DNA of 11,347 bases from Thermofilum sp. Its GTDB lineage: Archaea > Thermoproteota > Thermoprotei > Thermofilales > Thermofilaceae. The DNA lies in contig JAJHRM010000065.1 in NCBI GenBank assembly GCA_020832965.1, forward strand, positions 1 to 11,347, in the 5' to 3' direction. The notes beneath the pieces are model-generated. The model saw only the letters and a list, made by a program, of their open reading frames with translations, had not been told where the DNA came from and searched no databases. Numbering within the stretch: the stretch's first letter is position 1; each line of letters opens with the position of its first letter. Positions 1 through 7,439 of the stretch are shown here, piece by piece. The position numbers were made by a program, and so were the translations under genes.

Positions 1-3000
1 TCTTTCACGCCCCTTCGCTTCGCTCCAAAGGCTTCCGGAGATTTTAGCGCGCTCCTTCAGCTCCTCCAAGCTCCCAGCTTTAAGCGCACTGCAGCGCGCA
101 GCTCGCGAGCGAGCAGCCAAGTAGTTATCCCAGTCTTCGAGTTCTCTACAGATTGCGGCAGAGCTCTCGAAAAGCTCCTCGGCAGCATCCAAGTCATCGT
201 TATCCATCGTGTACATTGCCAGAGCGTGCGTAAGTGTTCCCCTCACAATCTTCACTGCGAGCTTAAACCTTTCCGGCTTGAATACCCGCTCCTCCGCCCA
301 CTCTACGGCTTGCTCGCTCGGCTCCTCCCCCTCCATCCTCTCAAGCTTTTCGAGGAGCTCTACCGCTTTTTTCGCCGCTCCCCCGCCGCCGCACGGCTCC
401 AAGCCCATTTCGAGCGCCGCTACCAGCGCGTACGCCTCAGCTATAACCTGCAGCTGCCCTTCCAGCTTCTCGAGGAGCTCGCACATCCTCCCCCTCATCA
501 GCTTCCGTTCTTCTTTCCGGAAGTACTCTGCATGCTTTGTGAGCAGGTTGGAGTACGCAGATACAGCATATGCCAGCGGCCACGCTTTCCCCTCCAGCTC
601 CTCCCCATACTTTTGAAGCGCTCCATCAACGGCACCAGCTATTTCGCGGGCAGCGTCTTCGTCCAGCTCGGGCAGCTCGGAGGCAAGCGACGCGAGCTTT
701 ACGTGGTAGTGGGGTGCTAGCTCGCCGAGTGGTTTAAACATCTCTAGAAGAGCGGCGACGCACTTTACCCTGGAAGCTTTTTGCACGGCAGCGGCGGCAG
801 CTTGGAGCGCGGCTTCCGCCTCCTCAACCTTTACCTTCTCGCCGAGCCTCTTAGCCTCGGCAACAGAGAGGGCGAGGCCCAAAGCGTAAAACCTCTCGTC
901 CAGATAAACGCTGCCTCTTTCGCGCCAGTTTTCCTTTAGCTTTTCGATTTCTTCCGCCGCTTCTTTGTGGCAATAAGCGAGGGGACGTACAAGCGTGTGC
1001 GGACTGTAAAGCGCCACCTCGAGGATTAGCAGTGGGATTACGGCGCCCACGAGCAGGTAATCATCTGCTTCGCAGGGCTCTAAAGCCTTGCTGGGCAGCA
1101 CCTTGGGCTTTGAAGCTGCTACGAGCGGAGCTAAGCGCTGCCACGCGAGGGCGGAGCCAGCTACTAGTGCTAGCCTGCGCCAGCAGCTAGTCGCGTAAGC
1201 TTCGAGTGCTGCCTCAAGCCTCTTACCAACGAAATCCGGCAGCCTTTCGAGTACAGGCACCTTTTCTTCCTCGCGGAGTATCTCGCTCCAAGCCCAGTCT
1301 AGCGCTCCCGTAAGCTCCTCCAGCTCTCTGTACTCTAGGCGGCATAGCTCTTCCAGCGTCTCCTCGACGAGATCCTCGTGCCTGAGGCTAAGCCATCTCG
1401 CCAGGGGCTCCAGCTCATCCACAACCAGGCTCCCAGGCCTAACCCCTCTGAGCTGCTCAGGGCTCGGCAAGCGCCAGGCTACACCCTCCTGCACACCCCT
1501 CACCAAGTACGTCACACCCTCCGGCACAGGGCCGAAGAAGGCGTGGAGAATCAAGGGCACAGCAACCATCCTCGCCAGATCCCCACTACCCTTGAGAAGC
1601 ACGCTCCACAGGTAGTGGGCGAGGAAGCGCTTCGGCTCCCCCTTAGCCTCTTCAACTACCTTCCACACATCCTCGATCCTGCAGCCTTTCTCGCGTAGCG
1701 CTAGGCCTGCATACTTCGCGACAAGCGTGTAGCCATCCTCGAACCCCGTGATAACGCCCGCAAGCTCCCCGAAGTCTCCTTTGCAGTCTGAGTAGGTTTT
1801 AACTACCTCCTCGAGGAAGAAGGGATCCCTAAGGTCTATGTGTAAAGTACGGTTTTTGAGTGCCTCCTTAAGCTGGGAGCACAGGTCCCCGTAGAGTTCG
1901 CTGGGCAGTACAGCGAGTACAAGCACACCAGCTGCACTTCCAGCCAGCTCGAGGAGCTCCCGCAGAGTCACCTCTGCAGCCTCTGCAGCCTCCCGCACCT
2001 CCCTCGCGAAAGCCCCAGGCTTGTAGTAGGCATGGAGTGGAGAGGGGTCGTAGAGCACGAGGAATCTCTTCCCCACACGCTTTACCAGGTTCTCAAGCCT
2101 CGAAGCCTCACCCACGTCGAGCTTGCTCACAGAGAGGATTGCGTCGGCCTGCCCATTCAGTAGCGCCCGCCAAGCCGTGTAGGCTGCAAGCGTGGACTTG
2201 CCGATACCCTTCGGCCCCTCAAGGACTACAAAGCCCCCCTCTAACCTCCTTACGACTTCTCCAGCCAGTTTTTCGAAGGAGCCCGCAGTTACAAGCTCCG
2301 CTTCAACCTTCCCCCTCTCCTCTTGGCTCGCGATCACCGGCCTACCCTTCTCCACTTTGAAGTTGGGGTAGAGCAAGCCTGCCTCCAGCTCGTGCGCGTA
2401 GAACAACCCTACACCGATCTCGAGGGCTTCAACCTTACTTTTCAACCTGTTCAGCTCCTCTTCGATCTCCCTGAGACGATCTTCGATCAGCTGCTTCAAC
2501 CGCTCCTCAAGCTCCTTGCCCACTAGCTTCTCCAGCTCCTTCCTCAGCTCTTCCCCCGTGACGAGCTCGCCGCTCGCCATCTTCGCCAGGTTCCTCACGA
2601 AAACCTTGAAGGTGGGGGCGTCCATACCCCACTCCAGCGCCACCTGGTCCACAACGGTCTCCAGCTCCTCCCTATCCAGGTGGGGCGCCGCCTCTTTAGC
2701 CGCTGCAACCAGCTTCGCCAGCCCCTCGGCAACCTTGTTCCTCGCTTCATGCCTCGACCACCCCTCCAGAACCCTTGAAGCAAACCCTTCGGCTGGCTCA
2801 GCGGAGACCCCGCCGACCTTACCCAGGAGCTTCTGGACAGCTTCATGGAGGTTTAAGCTGGCGAGAGCCTTGAGTAGCTGCTCCACAGCTAGTGCTACAG
2901 CTACACCAAAGGGCGCAGCCGCCAGCGCGATCAGCATCTTACCTGCAGCTTCCACCAGGTATTCTCTCAACCCCAGCCTGTCGGGGCTCAGCTTCAGCAC

Positions 3001-3648
3001 CGCTTCCTTCGCCTTCTCCAACTCGTCCAGTTCGTTCTCGCTCCGCTCCGATAAGAGCTTAGAAGAGAAACCTGAAGCTTCAACTTCGAAATCCTTCTTT
3101 AACCCCTCGTGAACCACTTTAGCGAGCTCGCGCACCTTCTCGCTGAACGCTTCAGCCGCCCCCCTGTACAACTCGGGAAGGTAGATGAGCTCGACGCGAG
3201 CTGCGAGTAGCTCCCTTTCGAGCTTGCGCTTCAGCACGATAGCGTCGTAGGAGCTCTCCGGTACAACCGCTACGAGCTCGCCCTCCCTATCCTTCAGCTT
3301 CCCAACAAGCTCCTCCAAGCTCCCGTACTCTTCAACGTACTCCTCAACCTCCTTCACCCTCTCCCTGAAGGAAAGCTTCCGCTCCAGGCTCTCCCTGTAA
3401 ACGTAAGCTCTAGCGAAAACCTGCTCCCCCGGCTTCAAAAGACGCTTGAGCAGCTCAGCTCTCGAGCAGCCGCAAGGAGCTAGAACAACGATACCCTCCT
3501 CGAGCTCCTTTAACCGCTTCACAACCCCATTGAAAGCGCTGCTAATTAACCGATCGTACGCGCTTGCGGCGCGCGCATCCCTCAACTTGGGAGATCCGGT
3601 TCCCAAGCTGCTGGATGAATCTTGCACTACGCTAAGCGCGATCCACAC
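1..3648 (-). CDS. giant STAND-like P-loop ATPase with C-terminal TPR-like helices (3' end outside window)
   Basis: The minus frame is open without a stop from 3843 to the window edge; 1216 codons are visible from the chosen GTG. Walker A is GPKGIGKST (residues 478-486). A Walker B-like strand ends in LVLYD (D534). Before this lie an N-terminal segment with a second, degenerate P-loop-like turn (APCGCSRAELL, 57-67), a hydrophobic stretch (about 238-255) and a long Lys/Glu/Leu coiled coil (about 365-415). After the NTPase come several hundred helical residues. The last visible part (around residue 1155, near position 190) reads like a tetratricopeptide unit (LDAAEELFESSAAICRELE). Known of such proteins: STAND-type ATPases pair an NTPase switch with repeat-based sensing. 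The partner here is unknown. The start is uncertain. GTG 3648 has a TATA-like gtttttag about 27-34 bp upstream, suggesting a leaderless message; GTG 3627, TTG 3606, TTG 3585 and GTG 3522 are alternatives. No ATG is available. The NTPase call is firm; the STAND label is inference. Confidence 0.85.
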   Translation of the reverse strand, partial: MWIALSVVQDSSSSLGTGSPKLRDARAASAYDRLISSAFNGVVKRLKELEEGIVVLAPCGCSRAELLKRLLKPGEQVFARAYVYRESLERKLSFRERVKEVEEYVEEYGSLEELVGKLKDREGELVAVVPESSYDAIVLKRKLERELLAARVELIYLPELYRGAAEAFSEKVRELAKVVHEGLKKDFEVEASGFSSKLLSERSENELDELEKAKEAVLKLSPDRLGLREYLVEAAGKMLIALAAAPFGVAVALAVEQLLKALASLNLHEAVQKLLGKVGGVSAEPAEGFASRVLEGWSRHEARNKVAEGLAKLVAAAKEAAPHLDREELETVVDQVALEWGMDAPTFKVFVRNLAKMASGELVTGEELRKELEKLVGKELEERLKQLIEDRLREIEEELNRLKSKVEALEIGVGLFYAHELEAGLLYPNFKVEKGRPVIASQEERGKVEAELVTAGSFEKLAGEVVRRLEGGFVVLEGPKGIGKSTLAAYTAWRALLNGQADAILSVSKLDVGEASRLENLVKRVGKRFLVLYDPSPLHAYYKPGAFAREVREAAEAAEVTLRELLELAGSAAGVLVLAVLPSELYGDLCSQLKEALKNRTLHIDLRDPFFLEEVVKTYSDCKGDFGELAGVITGFEDGYTLVAKYAGLALREKGCRIEDVWKVVEEAKGEPKRFLAHYLWSVLLKGSGDLARMVAVPLILHAFFGPVPEGVTYLVRGVQEGVAWRLPSPEQLRGVRPGSLVVDELEPLARWLSLRHEDLVEETLEELCRLEYRELEELTGALDWAWSEILREEEKVPVLERLPDFVGKRLEAALEAYATSCWRRLALVAGSALAWQRLAPLVAASKPKVLPSKALEPCEADDYLLVGAVIPLLILEVALYSPHTLVRPLAYCHKEAAEEIEKLKENWRERGSVYLDERFYALGLALSVAEAKRLGEKVKVEEAEAALQAAAAAVQKASRVKCVAALLEMFKPLGELAPHYHVKLASLASELPELDEDAAREIAGAVDGALQKYGEELEGKAWPLAYAVSAYSNLLTKHAEYFRKEERKLMRGRMCELLEKLEGQLQVIAEAYALVAALEMGLEPCGGGGAAKKAVELLEKLERMEGEEPSEQAVEWAEERVFKPERFKLAVKIVRGTLTHALAMYTMDNDDLDAAEELFESSAAICRELEDWDNYLAARSRAARCSALKAGSLEELKERAKISGSLWSEAKGRER

Positions 3649-3674
3649 CGCTAAATGCTTTACTGCACAACGCG

Positions 3675-3682
3675 CTAAAAAC
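3675..3682 (-). promoter_or_regulatory. possible TATA box for the giant ATPase gene
   Basis: The minus strand reads gtttttag, ending 27 bp before GTG 3648 in an otherwise GC-rich stretch. This spacing fits an archaeal TATA box with a leaderless transcript and is the main reason for choosing that start. Confidence 0.35.
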
Positions 3683-3832
3683 GCCTGCGAGAGCTGCGCC
3701 GCGCAGAGAGCTCTGCGCTCCGCTCCGCAGGAACGCGCCTTAACGCTGGCGCGCGTTGCACGCGCTAAAAGGATAATAAAATGAAAGCGCGCTACCGCTG
3801 CTCCAACGGCTTCCCGCTCTTCGCGGCGGGAG

Positions 3833-3966
3833 CTACGCGAGCTTCAGTATCAGCTCCTTCAACCTCTCAAGGACGTCCCCAGCGTAGATCGTCGCGCCGC
3901 AGTAGGGGCATTTTACGCTCTCCCCCCGCGCGCTATGCAAACCCCACCCTTGCTAAACAGCACCAT
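3833..3966 (-). pseudogene. small zinc-knuckle ORF, frame broken at a G6 run
   Basis: On the minus strand, ATG 3966 opens MVLFSKGGVCIARGG and then hits TAA just after a run of six G (3927-3922). One base back, the reading continues as GESVKCPYCG, then about 20 mostly charged and aliphatic residues (ending LKELILKLA), and stops at TAG 3835-3833. Joined by a -1 shift or one extra G, this gives about 44 residues with a Cys (VC), the CPYCG knuckle (3910-3896) and an amphipathic helical tail. It could be a small Zn-binding protein, a decayed fragment, a programmed frameshift or a homopolymer error. Without a shift, only a TTG-started ORF of about 34 residues (from 3940) is possible. It lies between the divergent promoters of the ATPase and peptidase genes. 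Confidence 0.4.
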
Positions 3967-4048
3967 CAGCGGAGAGTAATGTTAACGGTATTCCCGCACC
4001 CCCCTCCCGGCAGTTTTTCATTTTAACTGTAGCAGAAGCATAGGAAGC

Positions 4049-4056
4049 TTTAAATA
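4049..4056 (+). promoter_or_regulatory. TATA box of the peptidase gene
   Basis: The sequence tttaaata lies 30-37 bp before ATG 4086, where an archaeal TATA box is expected. A gaggt at 4076-4080, 5 nt before the ATG, is a possible ribosome binding site. Both favour ATG 4086 over the internal ATG 4173. Confidence 0.6.
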
Positions 4057-4085
4057 GAAGCATACTTAACGATTTGAGGTAGCAA

Positions 4086-7004
4086 ATGCAACCTAACCTT
4101 CGTACGGGATGCTGCCATCAAAAATGGGCGATTTACCTGAACTGTTTTTGCTTATGCAGTTTATCGGTTTTTATGAAGGTAGTAAGATTGAATTACTCTA
4201 AACTTTTAAGTTTCTTAATAATCTTCATTTTTTCTTCAACCCACTTTTCTATAGCCTTCCAAAAGGGATTTGAAATTTTTCAAGCTAATGCTATGCCCGA
4301 GCTAGGGCTTTCTACCGTAGTATCTTCTCTCGCAGATAAGGCAGGGGACGTCCCCGCTAAATATGGATATATCGATATAGTGCATGCCGAGATTCGCCAG
4401 ATCAACTTAGATACCCTGCAGTTTGAAATGAGGGTTAAATCTCCTATCCCGCTGGACCCTGGTAACGGTGTAGTTACCTATCTCTGGTTTATCGATACAG
4501 ACATGAACCCGAGAACCGGGCAGAAGCACGTCTTCGTTGGGAGCGAGTACAACGTGAGGGTAGCTTTCTATGATGGCCACTGGCAAGGCTGGGTCGATAT
4601 AACCCCAGAAGGGGGCCAAAACTCGGGTGGTGGTCCGTGCCCAGTCTTCATCGACAATGATACTGTCTCAATACTAGTGAAGAGGAGCCAGATCGGCAAC
4701 GCTACAAGTTTCAGCTGGGAGGCCGCAGCCTCAGACGACAGGGGAGGCTTCGATGGTGCAGACACGTACGCCGCGGTCCAGCTTCCATCCAAGGTCTCGG
4801 GCACAAGCGTAGTCTCAGATGTTCTGCTTAGCCCCTCGCAGCTAATCCTCGCTAACGGAGTTTCAGCTGGGAAGCTCGCTATTACGGTAAGGGGGCGAGA
4901 CGGGGAGAAGCTCCCATTTTCCACGGCCAAGTTCTTTGCAGACCATCCTTCACTGGTCAATATTACGGCCAGCGGAGCAGTGTACGCAGTTCCGAGGAAG
5001 GCTGGGCGCTGCTGGATTACCGCAAAGGTTGACGGGATAATGAGCAGCAACCGCGTTGAAGTCACCGTTGGAAGCGTGCTTCTGCTTCCACCAATACTCC
5101 TGCTGTCCCCCGACAGCCCCACCGGGAAACTCTCGGTTGAAGCTTACGACGCATATGGAAGCAGGATTACACCGAGAACGGTAGAGTATTCTAGCAGCAG
5201 CCCTAGCGTCGCCACAGTCGATAACACTGGACTGGTAACTGCCATAAGACCGCCCAAGACATTCGGGGAAACACCAGTAATATCTGCAAAGATTGACGGC
5301 TTCACAGTGCCGAATGCTGCTATTGTCCGAGTGACGCGGGATAACCTCGGGCTGACCATGAGGGCTTTGCCGGGGAAACATGTTGTCTTCTACATCCCAG
5401 AGCAGCCTGTTCAGGGGTTTGACTACCAGAAGATCTTCAGGGACTACGACGTTGTACGGTTAACCGATATTGCCTACGAGCTTGAATCCGAGGCTACAGG
5501 GGTTGTACCCTACGGTGGAAGCACGCTGTTCTTGGTCAACGATCCTGGACATGAGGATGGTACTGTTCCATGCGGCTTGTCGGGGAACCCGATAAGGCTT
5601 GGGTCGAGCGTTGACAAACCCGCGAGCTGCATGATCAGCTGTGGTGGCACTGGTTTTCCAGCATGGTTCGTCTACTTCCACGAGATGGGCCACGATTTCA
5701 CGCTGGAGGGGGTTAAACCCGCTCAGTTCTTTTTCGGAGGCGCTAGCCACACAGCCGTGTACGTCGAGGGCCTGGCTACGGCTCTAGCCATGTACGTGGC
5801 AAAGATGATCGAGGAGAGAGCTTCAATCTACAATATCTCTAGAAATATTGTGGATAACGTGGTTACATTGTGGCACTTCGGCTCGACTCCAAGCCTCAAC
5901 AGGTATGTGAGCAGCGGAGCTCACTATGACAATATGGATCCAGACGTTCTGGATGAAATGATCGATGTTATATGTACGAGGTATGGTTACGATAGCCTGT
6001 CCAAGTTTTACTCTCTTTTCCTGCCGCGGGACGTGCCCTTCACGTTCACCATCGATAGCGACGCTAAGCAGGCGACAGTCTTCGTCGCTGCTTTAAGCGC
6101 TGCAACGGGGGCTGACTTGCGACCCCAGTTCAAGGAGTGGGGCTTCCCAATAGACGACGAGTTCTACGCGAAAATATGGGACGAGGTGTACCGGCTGGTG
6201 AACCAGAGAGTGCACACTTTAACAGTTAGCTTCCCAGAACCCAGCCCAGTTTTCTGGGTTAAGGTTGATAACGCCAATAGGAGCGGCTCCCAGGTAGTTT
6301 TCCGGCTTCCAGAAGGCAAGCACAATCTCTACGTACCAGCTCAAATCCAGGCTGGAGGTTTAAGGTACATCTTCGAGGGGTGGAGCGACGGCTCACCCGC
6401 AAACAACCGCACCATAGAATTGGCAGGAGACTTGAACCTCACGGCGAGGTACACTCTTCAAGTGCGAGTAACTGTCTCTACGATCAGTGGGGAGGCAACG
6501 CTGTCCGGCTGGTACGAAGCTGGCAGAAATCTGACCGTCACGGTTCAGGAAACGATCCTCGACTATGGAAATGGGACAAGGAGGGTTTTCAAAGGCTGGT
6601 ACGAGAACGGCTCCCTCTTGACTAGCGAGCCGCGGCTCTCAATCGTAGCTGACAAGCCTAGGATAGTAGTTGCAAGCTGGGAAACCGAGTACGAGGTGAA
6701 GGTGCTGAGCGACAAGGGGGAAGCGAGCGGGACAGGCTGGTACAAAGCCGGTACGCGCGCGACTGCCACAGTATCGCCCACCCGCATATCGAGAGACCCA
6801 TTCACCGACTACGTTTTCGAAGGCTGGAAGATCGACAGCGAAATAGTCTCAAGCTCGCCGTGCTACACTTTCGAAGTAAAAACTCCGACTACCCTAATCG
6901 CTAGCTGGAAAACCGAGCCAAACCTAGCCAATATAGGCATAGTCACAGCGGCGCTCCTAGCAACGGTTCTGGTTCCCATAGCGAGAAGGCGCGCGCGTAG
7001 CTAA
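4086..7004 (+). CDS. secreted membrane-anchored zinc metallopeptidase, M60-like, with Ig-like and InlB-type repeats
   Basis: This 972-residue protein is probably exported and held at the cell surface. The catalytic region (about 430-705) carries HEMGH (H532, E533, H536) and a likely third zinc ligand, E561 in VEGLA, 24 residues after H536. This is a gluzincin pattern compatible with peptidase family M60, as is the later FKEWGFPIDD. M60-like enzymes commonly cleave glycoproteins; the substrate here is unknown. The N-terminus has a signal-like segment (about 39-58), a beta-rich carbohydrate-binding or DOMON-like module (about 95-235) and two BIG2-like Ig modules (about 245-415). The C-terminus has three related repeats (710-790, 791-868, 869-944) with FEGW/FKGW cores resembling divergent InlB B-repeats, then a membrane helix (950-966) and a basic RRRARS tail. 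The start is ambiguous. ATG 4086 has the TATA box and gaggt; ATG 4173 gives a cleaner signal peptide (MKVVRLNYSKLLSFLIIFIF). The first 200 bp are AT-richer than the rest. Confidence 0.85.
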   Translation: MQPNLRTGCCHQKWAIYLNCFCLCSLSVFMKVVRLNYSKLLSFLIIFIFSSTHFSIAFQKGFEIFQANAMPELGLSTVVSSLADKAGDVPAKYGYIDIVHAEIRQINLDTLQFEMRVKSPIPLDPGNGVVTYLWFIDTDMNPRTGQKHVFVGSEYNVRVAFYDGHWQGWVDITPEGGQNSGGGPCPVFIDNDTVSILVKRSQIGNATSFSWEAAASDDRGGFDGADTYAAVQLPSKVSGTSVVSDVLLSPSQLILANGVSAGKLAITVRGRDGEKLPFSTAKFFADHPSLVNITASGAVYAVPRKAGRCWITAKVDGIMSSNRVEVTVGSVLLLPPILLLSPDSPTGKLSVEAYDAYGSRITPRTVEYSSSSPSVATVDNTGLVTAIRPPKTFGETPVISAKIDGFTVPNAAIVRVTRDNLGLTMRALPGKHVVFYIPEQPVQGFDYQKIFRDYDVVRLTDIAYELESEATGVVPYGGSTLFLVNDPGHEDGTVPCGLSGNPIRLGSSVDKPASCMISCGGTGFPAWFVYFHEMGHDFTLEGVKPAQFFFGGASHTAVYVEGLATALAMYVAKMIEERASIYNISRNIVDNVVTLWHFGSTPSLNRYVSSGAHYDNMDPDVLDEMIDVICTRYGYDSLSKFYSLFLPRDVPFTFTIDSDAKQATVFVAALSAATGADLRPQFKEWGFPIDDEFYAKIWDEVYRLVNQRVHTLTVSFPEPSPVFWVKVDNANRSGSQVVFRLPEGKHNLYVPAQIQAGGLRYIFEGWSDGSPANNRTIELAGDLNLTARYTLQVRVTVSTISGEATLSGWYEAGRNLTVTVQETILDYGNGTRRVFKGWYENGSLLTSEPRLSIVADKPRIVVASWETEYEVKVLSDKGEASGTGWYKAGTRATATVSPTRISRDPFTDYVFEGWKIDSEIVSSSPCYTFEVKTPTTLIASWKTEPNLANIGIVTAALLATVLVPIARRRARS

Positions 7005-7080
7005 AAATAGATGGAGGCGCGCATACATTTCCTGCCATAGTGCGGTACTGGCATCTTGGAGTAGCGCGCGCTAGCCGCAA

Positions 7081-7099
7081 GCGGCGGAAGAACAGCCGC
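7081..7099. repeat. short inverted repeat ggcgg/ccgcc
   Basis: A 5-bp GC stem (ggcgg and ccgcc) encloses about 9 nt (aagaacag region). It is short and could be chance, but it is the first of three consecutive hairpins downstream of the peptidase stop and might be part of the gene's 3' processing region. Confidence 0.3.
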
Positions 7100-7134
7100 C
7101 TTATGGTTCTCACGCCCCTCTCTCGGTAAACCCA

Positions 7135-7150
7135 TCCTAAAAAGGATGCC
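7135..7150. repeat. hairpin catcct-aaaa-aggatg
   Basis: A perfect 6-bp inverted repeat encloses four A, about 130 bp after the peptidase stop. It could form a small RNA hairpin; no T-run follows, so terminator function is not shown. Confidence 0.45.
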
Positions 7151-7156
7151 CTCCAC

Positions 7157-7183
7157 GCTATAAAAGGCTTCTCCTTTTATAGC
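7157..7183. repeat. perfect 11-bp inverted repeat containing TATA on both strands
   Basis: The arms gctataaaagg (7157-7167) and ccttttatagc (7173-7183) are perfectly complementary around a 5-nt loop. Each arm has a TATA-like tataaaa, so the element could be an RNA hairpin, a dimeric regulator site or a two-way promoter. It sits just before the decayed repeat copy. Confidence 0.6.
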
Positions 7184-7197
7184 CTTAGCGCGCTACA

Positions 7198-7310
7198 CTT
7201 GAACCTTACGGCGAAGCGCTCTCTCTAAGCCTTAGTAGCTGTTTCTACAGGCGATGGGGGAAACGGTCTTCCCAGCCTGGTAAGAGACTGGCAGAAATCT
7301 GGCTGCCACG
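7198..7310 (+). pseudogene. decayed partial copy of the peptidase C-terminal repeat
   Basis: Read alongside 6431-6543 of the peptidase gene, this stretch matches over most of its length. Shared words include cttgaacct/cttgaacctt, acggcga, tgt-tctac and the 13-mer ctggcagaaatct. It corresponds to peptidase residues 782-820, the end of repeat 1 and start of repeat 2. In the original frame it reads LNLTAKRSL and then stops at TAA, and the spacing between matching words differs by about 9 bp. Similarity is not visible upstream of 7198 or beyond about 7310. It is best explained as a remnant of a tandem duplication or a neighbouring paralogue that was lost. Confidence 0.7.
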
Positions 7311-7327
7311 CGCAGTCTTCTGCAAGA

Positions 7328-7336
7328 CTTAAATAT
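7328..7336 (+). promoter_or_regulatory. TATA box upstream of the zinc-ribbon gene
   Basis: The sequence cttaaatat has its centre about 30 bp before ATG 7362, predicting a transcript starting at or next to that ATG. The same cttaag/cttaaa type of box precedes the gene at 11043. Confidence 0.5.
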
Positions 7337-7361
7337 GACCCTTCTTCCAATCACGTAAGCT

Positions 7362-7439
7362 ATGGCATATCGAAGTTGTTGGAAATTGATGGTCTATTAC
7401 TCTTGCATCTGCCGGTTTGCTGGGGGGATGTTGCTATGA
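7362..7439 (+). CDS. possible 25-codon leader ORF overlapping the zinc-ribbon start
   Basis: ATG 7362 lies at the expected transcript start and opens 25 codons (MAYRSCWKLMVYYS...GGMLL). Its TGA stop overlaps the ATG of the next gene in the ATGA arrangement typical of translational coupling. It has three Cys residues and no family resemblance. It may be a real leader peptide, a degraded former N-terminus or chance. Confidence 0.3.
   Translation: MAYRSCWKLMVYYSCICRFAGGMLL

Larger units (their letters stand above)
3649..4085. other. gap between the divergent ATPase and peptidase genes
   Basis: This 437-bp stretch holds the ATPase promoter candidate, the broken zinc-knuckle ORF, several copies of the gcgcgc motif (3748-3756, 3786-3794, 3928-3935) and the peptidase promoter. 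The two plus-strand ORFs across it (3446-3784 and 3781-4026) show no recognisable protein and partly antisense the minus-strand reading frames. Confidence 0.5.
7005..7361. other. gap after the peptidase gene: hairpins, gcgcgc palindromes, decayed repeat copy, next promoter
   Basis: No intact gene is visible here. In order it holds gcgcgc motifs (7016-7024; the perfect palindrome tagcgcgcgcta at 7062-7073), three inverted repeats (7081-7183), another palindrome tagcgcgcta (7186-7195), a degenerate copy of the peptidase repeat (7198-7310) and a TATA box (7328-7336). Confidence 0.6.

Noticed and set aside
300..3520. Repeated gagctc/cgaggagctc words on the plus strand
   Set aside because: They are the complement of common Glu-Leu-Leu-Glu codon runs in the ATPase gene, not a spaced repeat array.
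209..3784. Long plus-strand ORFs (for example 226-720, 1378-1698, 2516-3112)
   Set aside because: They lie antisense to the continuous minus-strand ATPase frame; their composition (runs of Ser, Pro, Leu, Arg) reflects the complement of Glu/Leu/Ala-rich codons.
4407..6805. Minus-strand ORFs inside the peptidase gene
   Set aside because: They are shadows of a well-supported plus-strand gene and show no recognisable domains.
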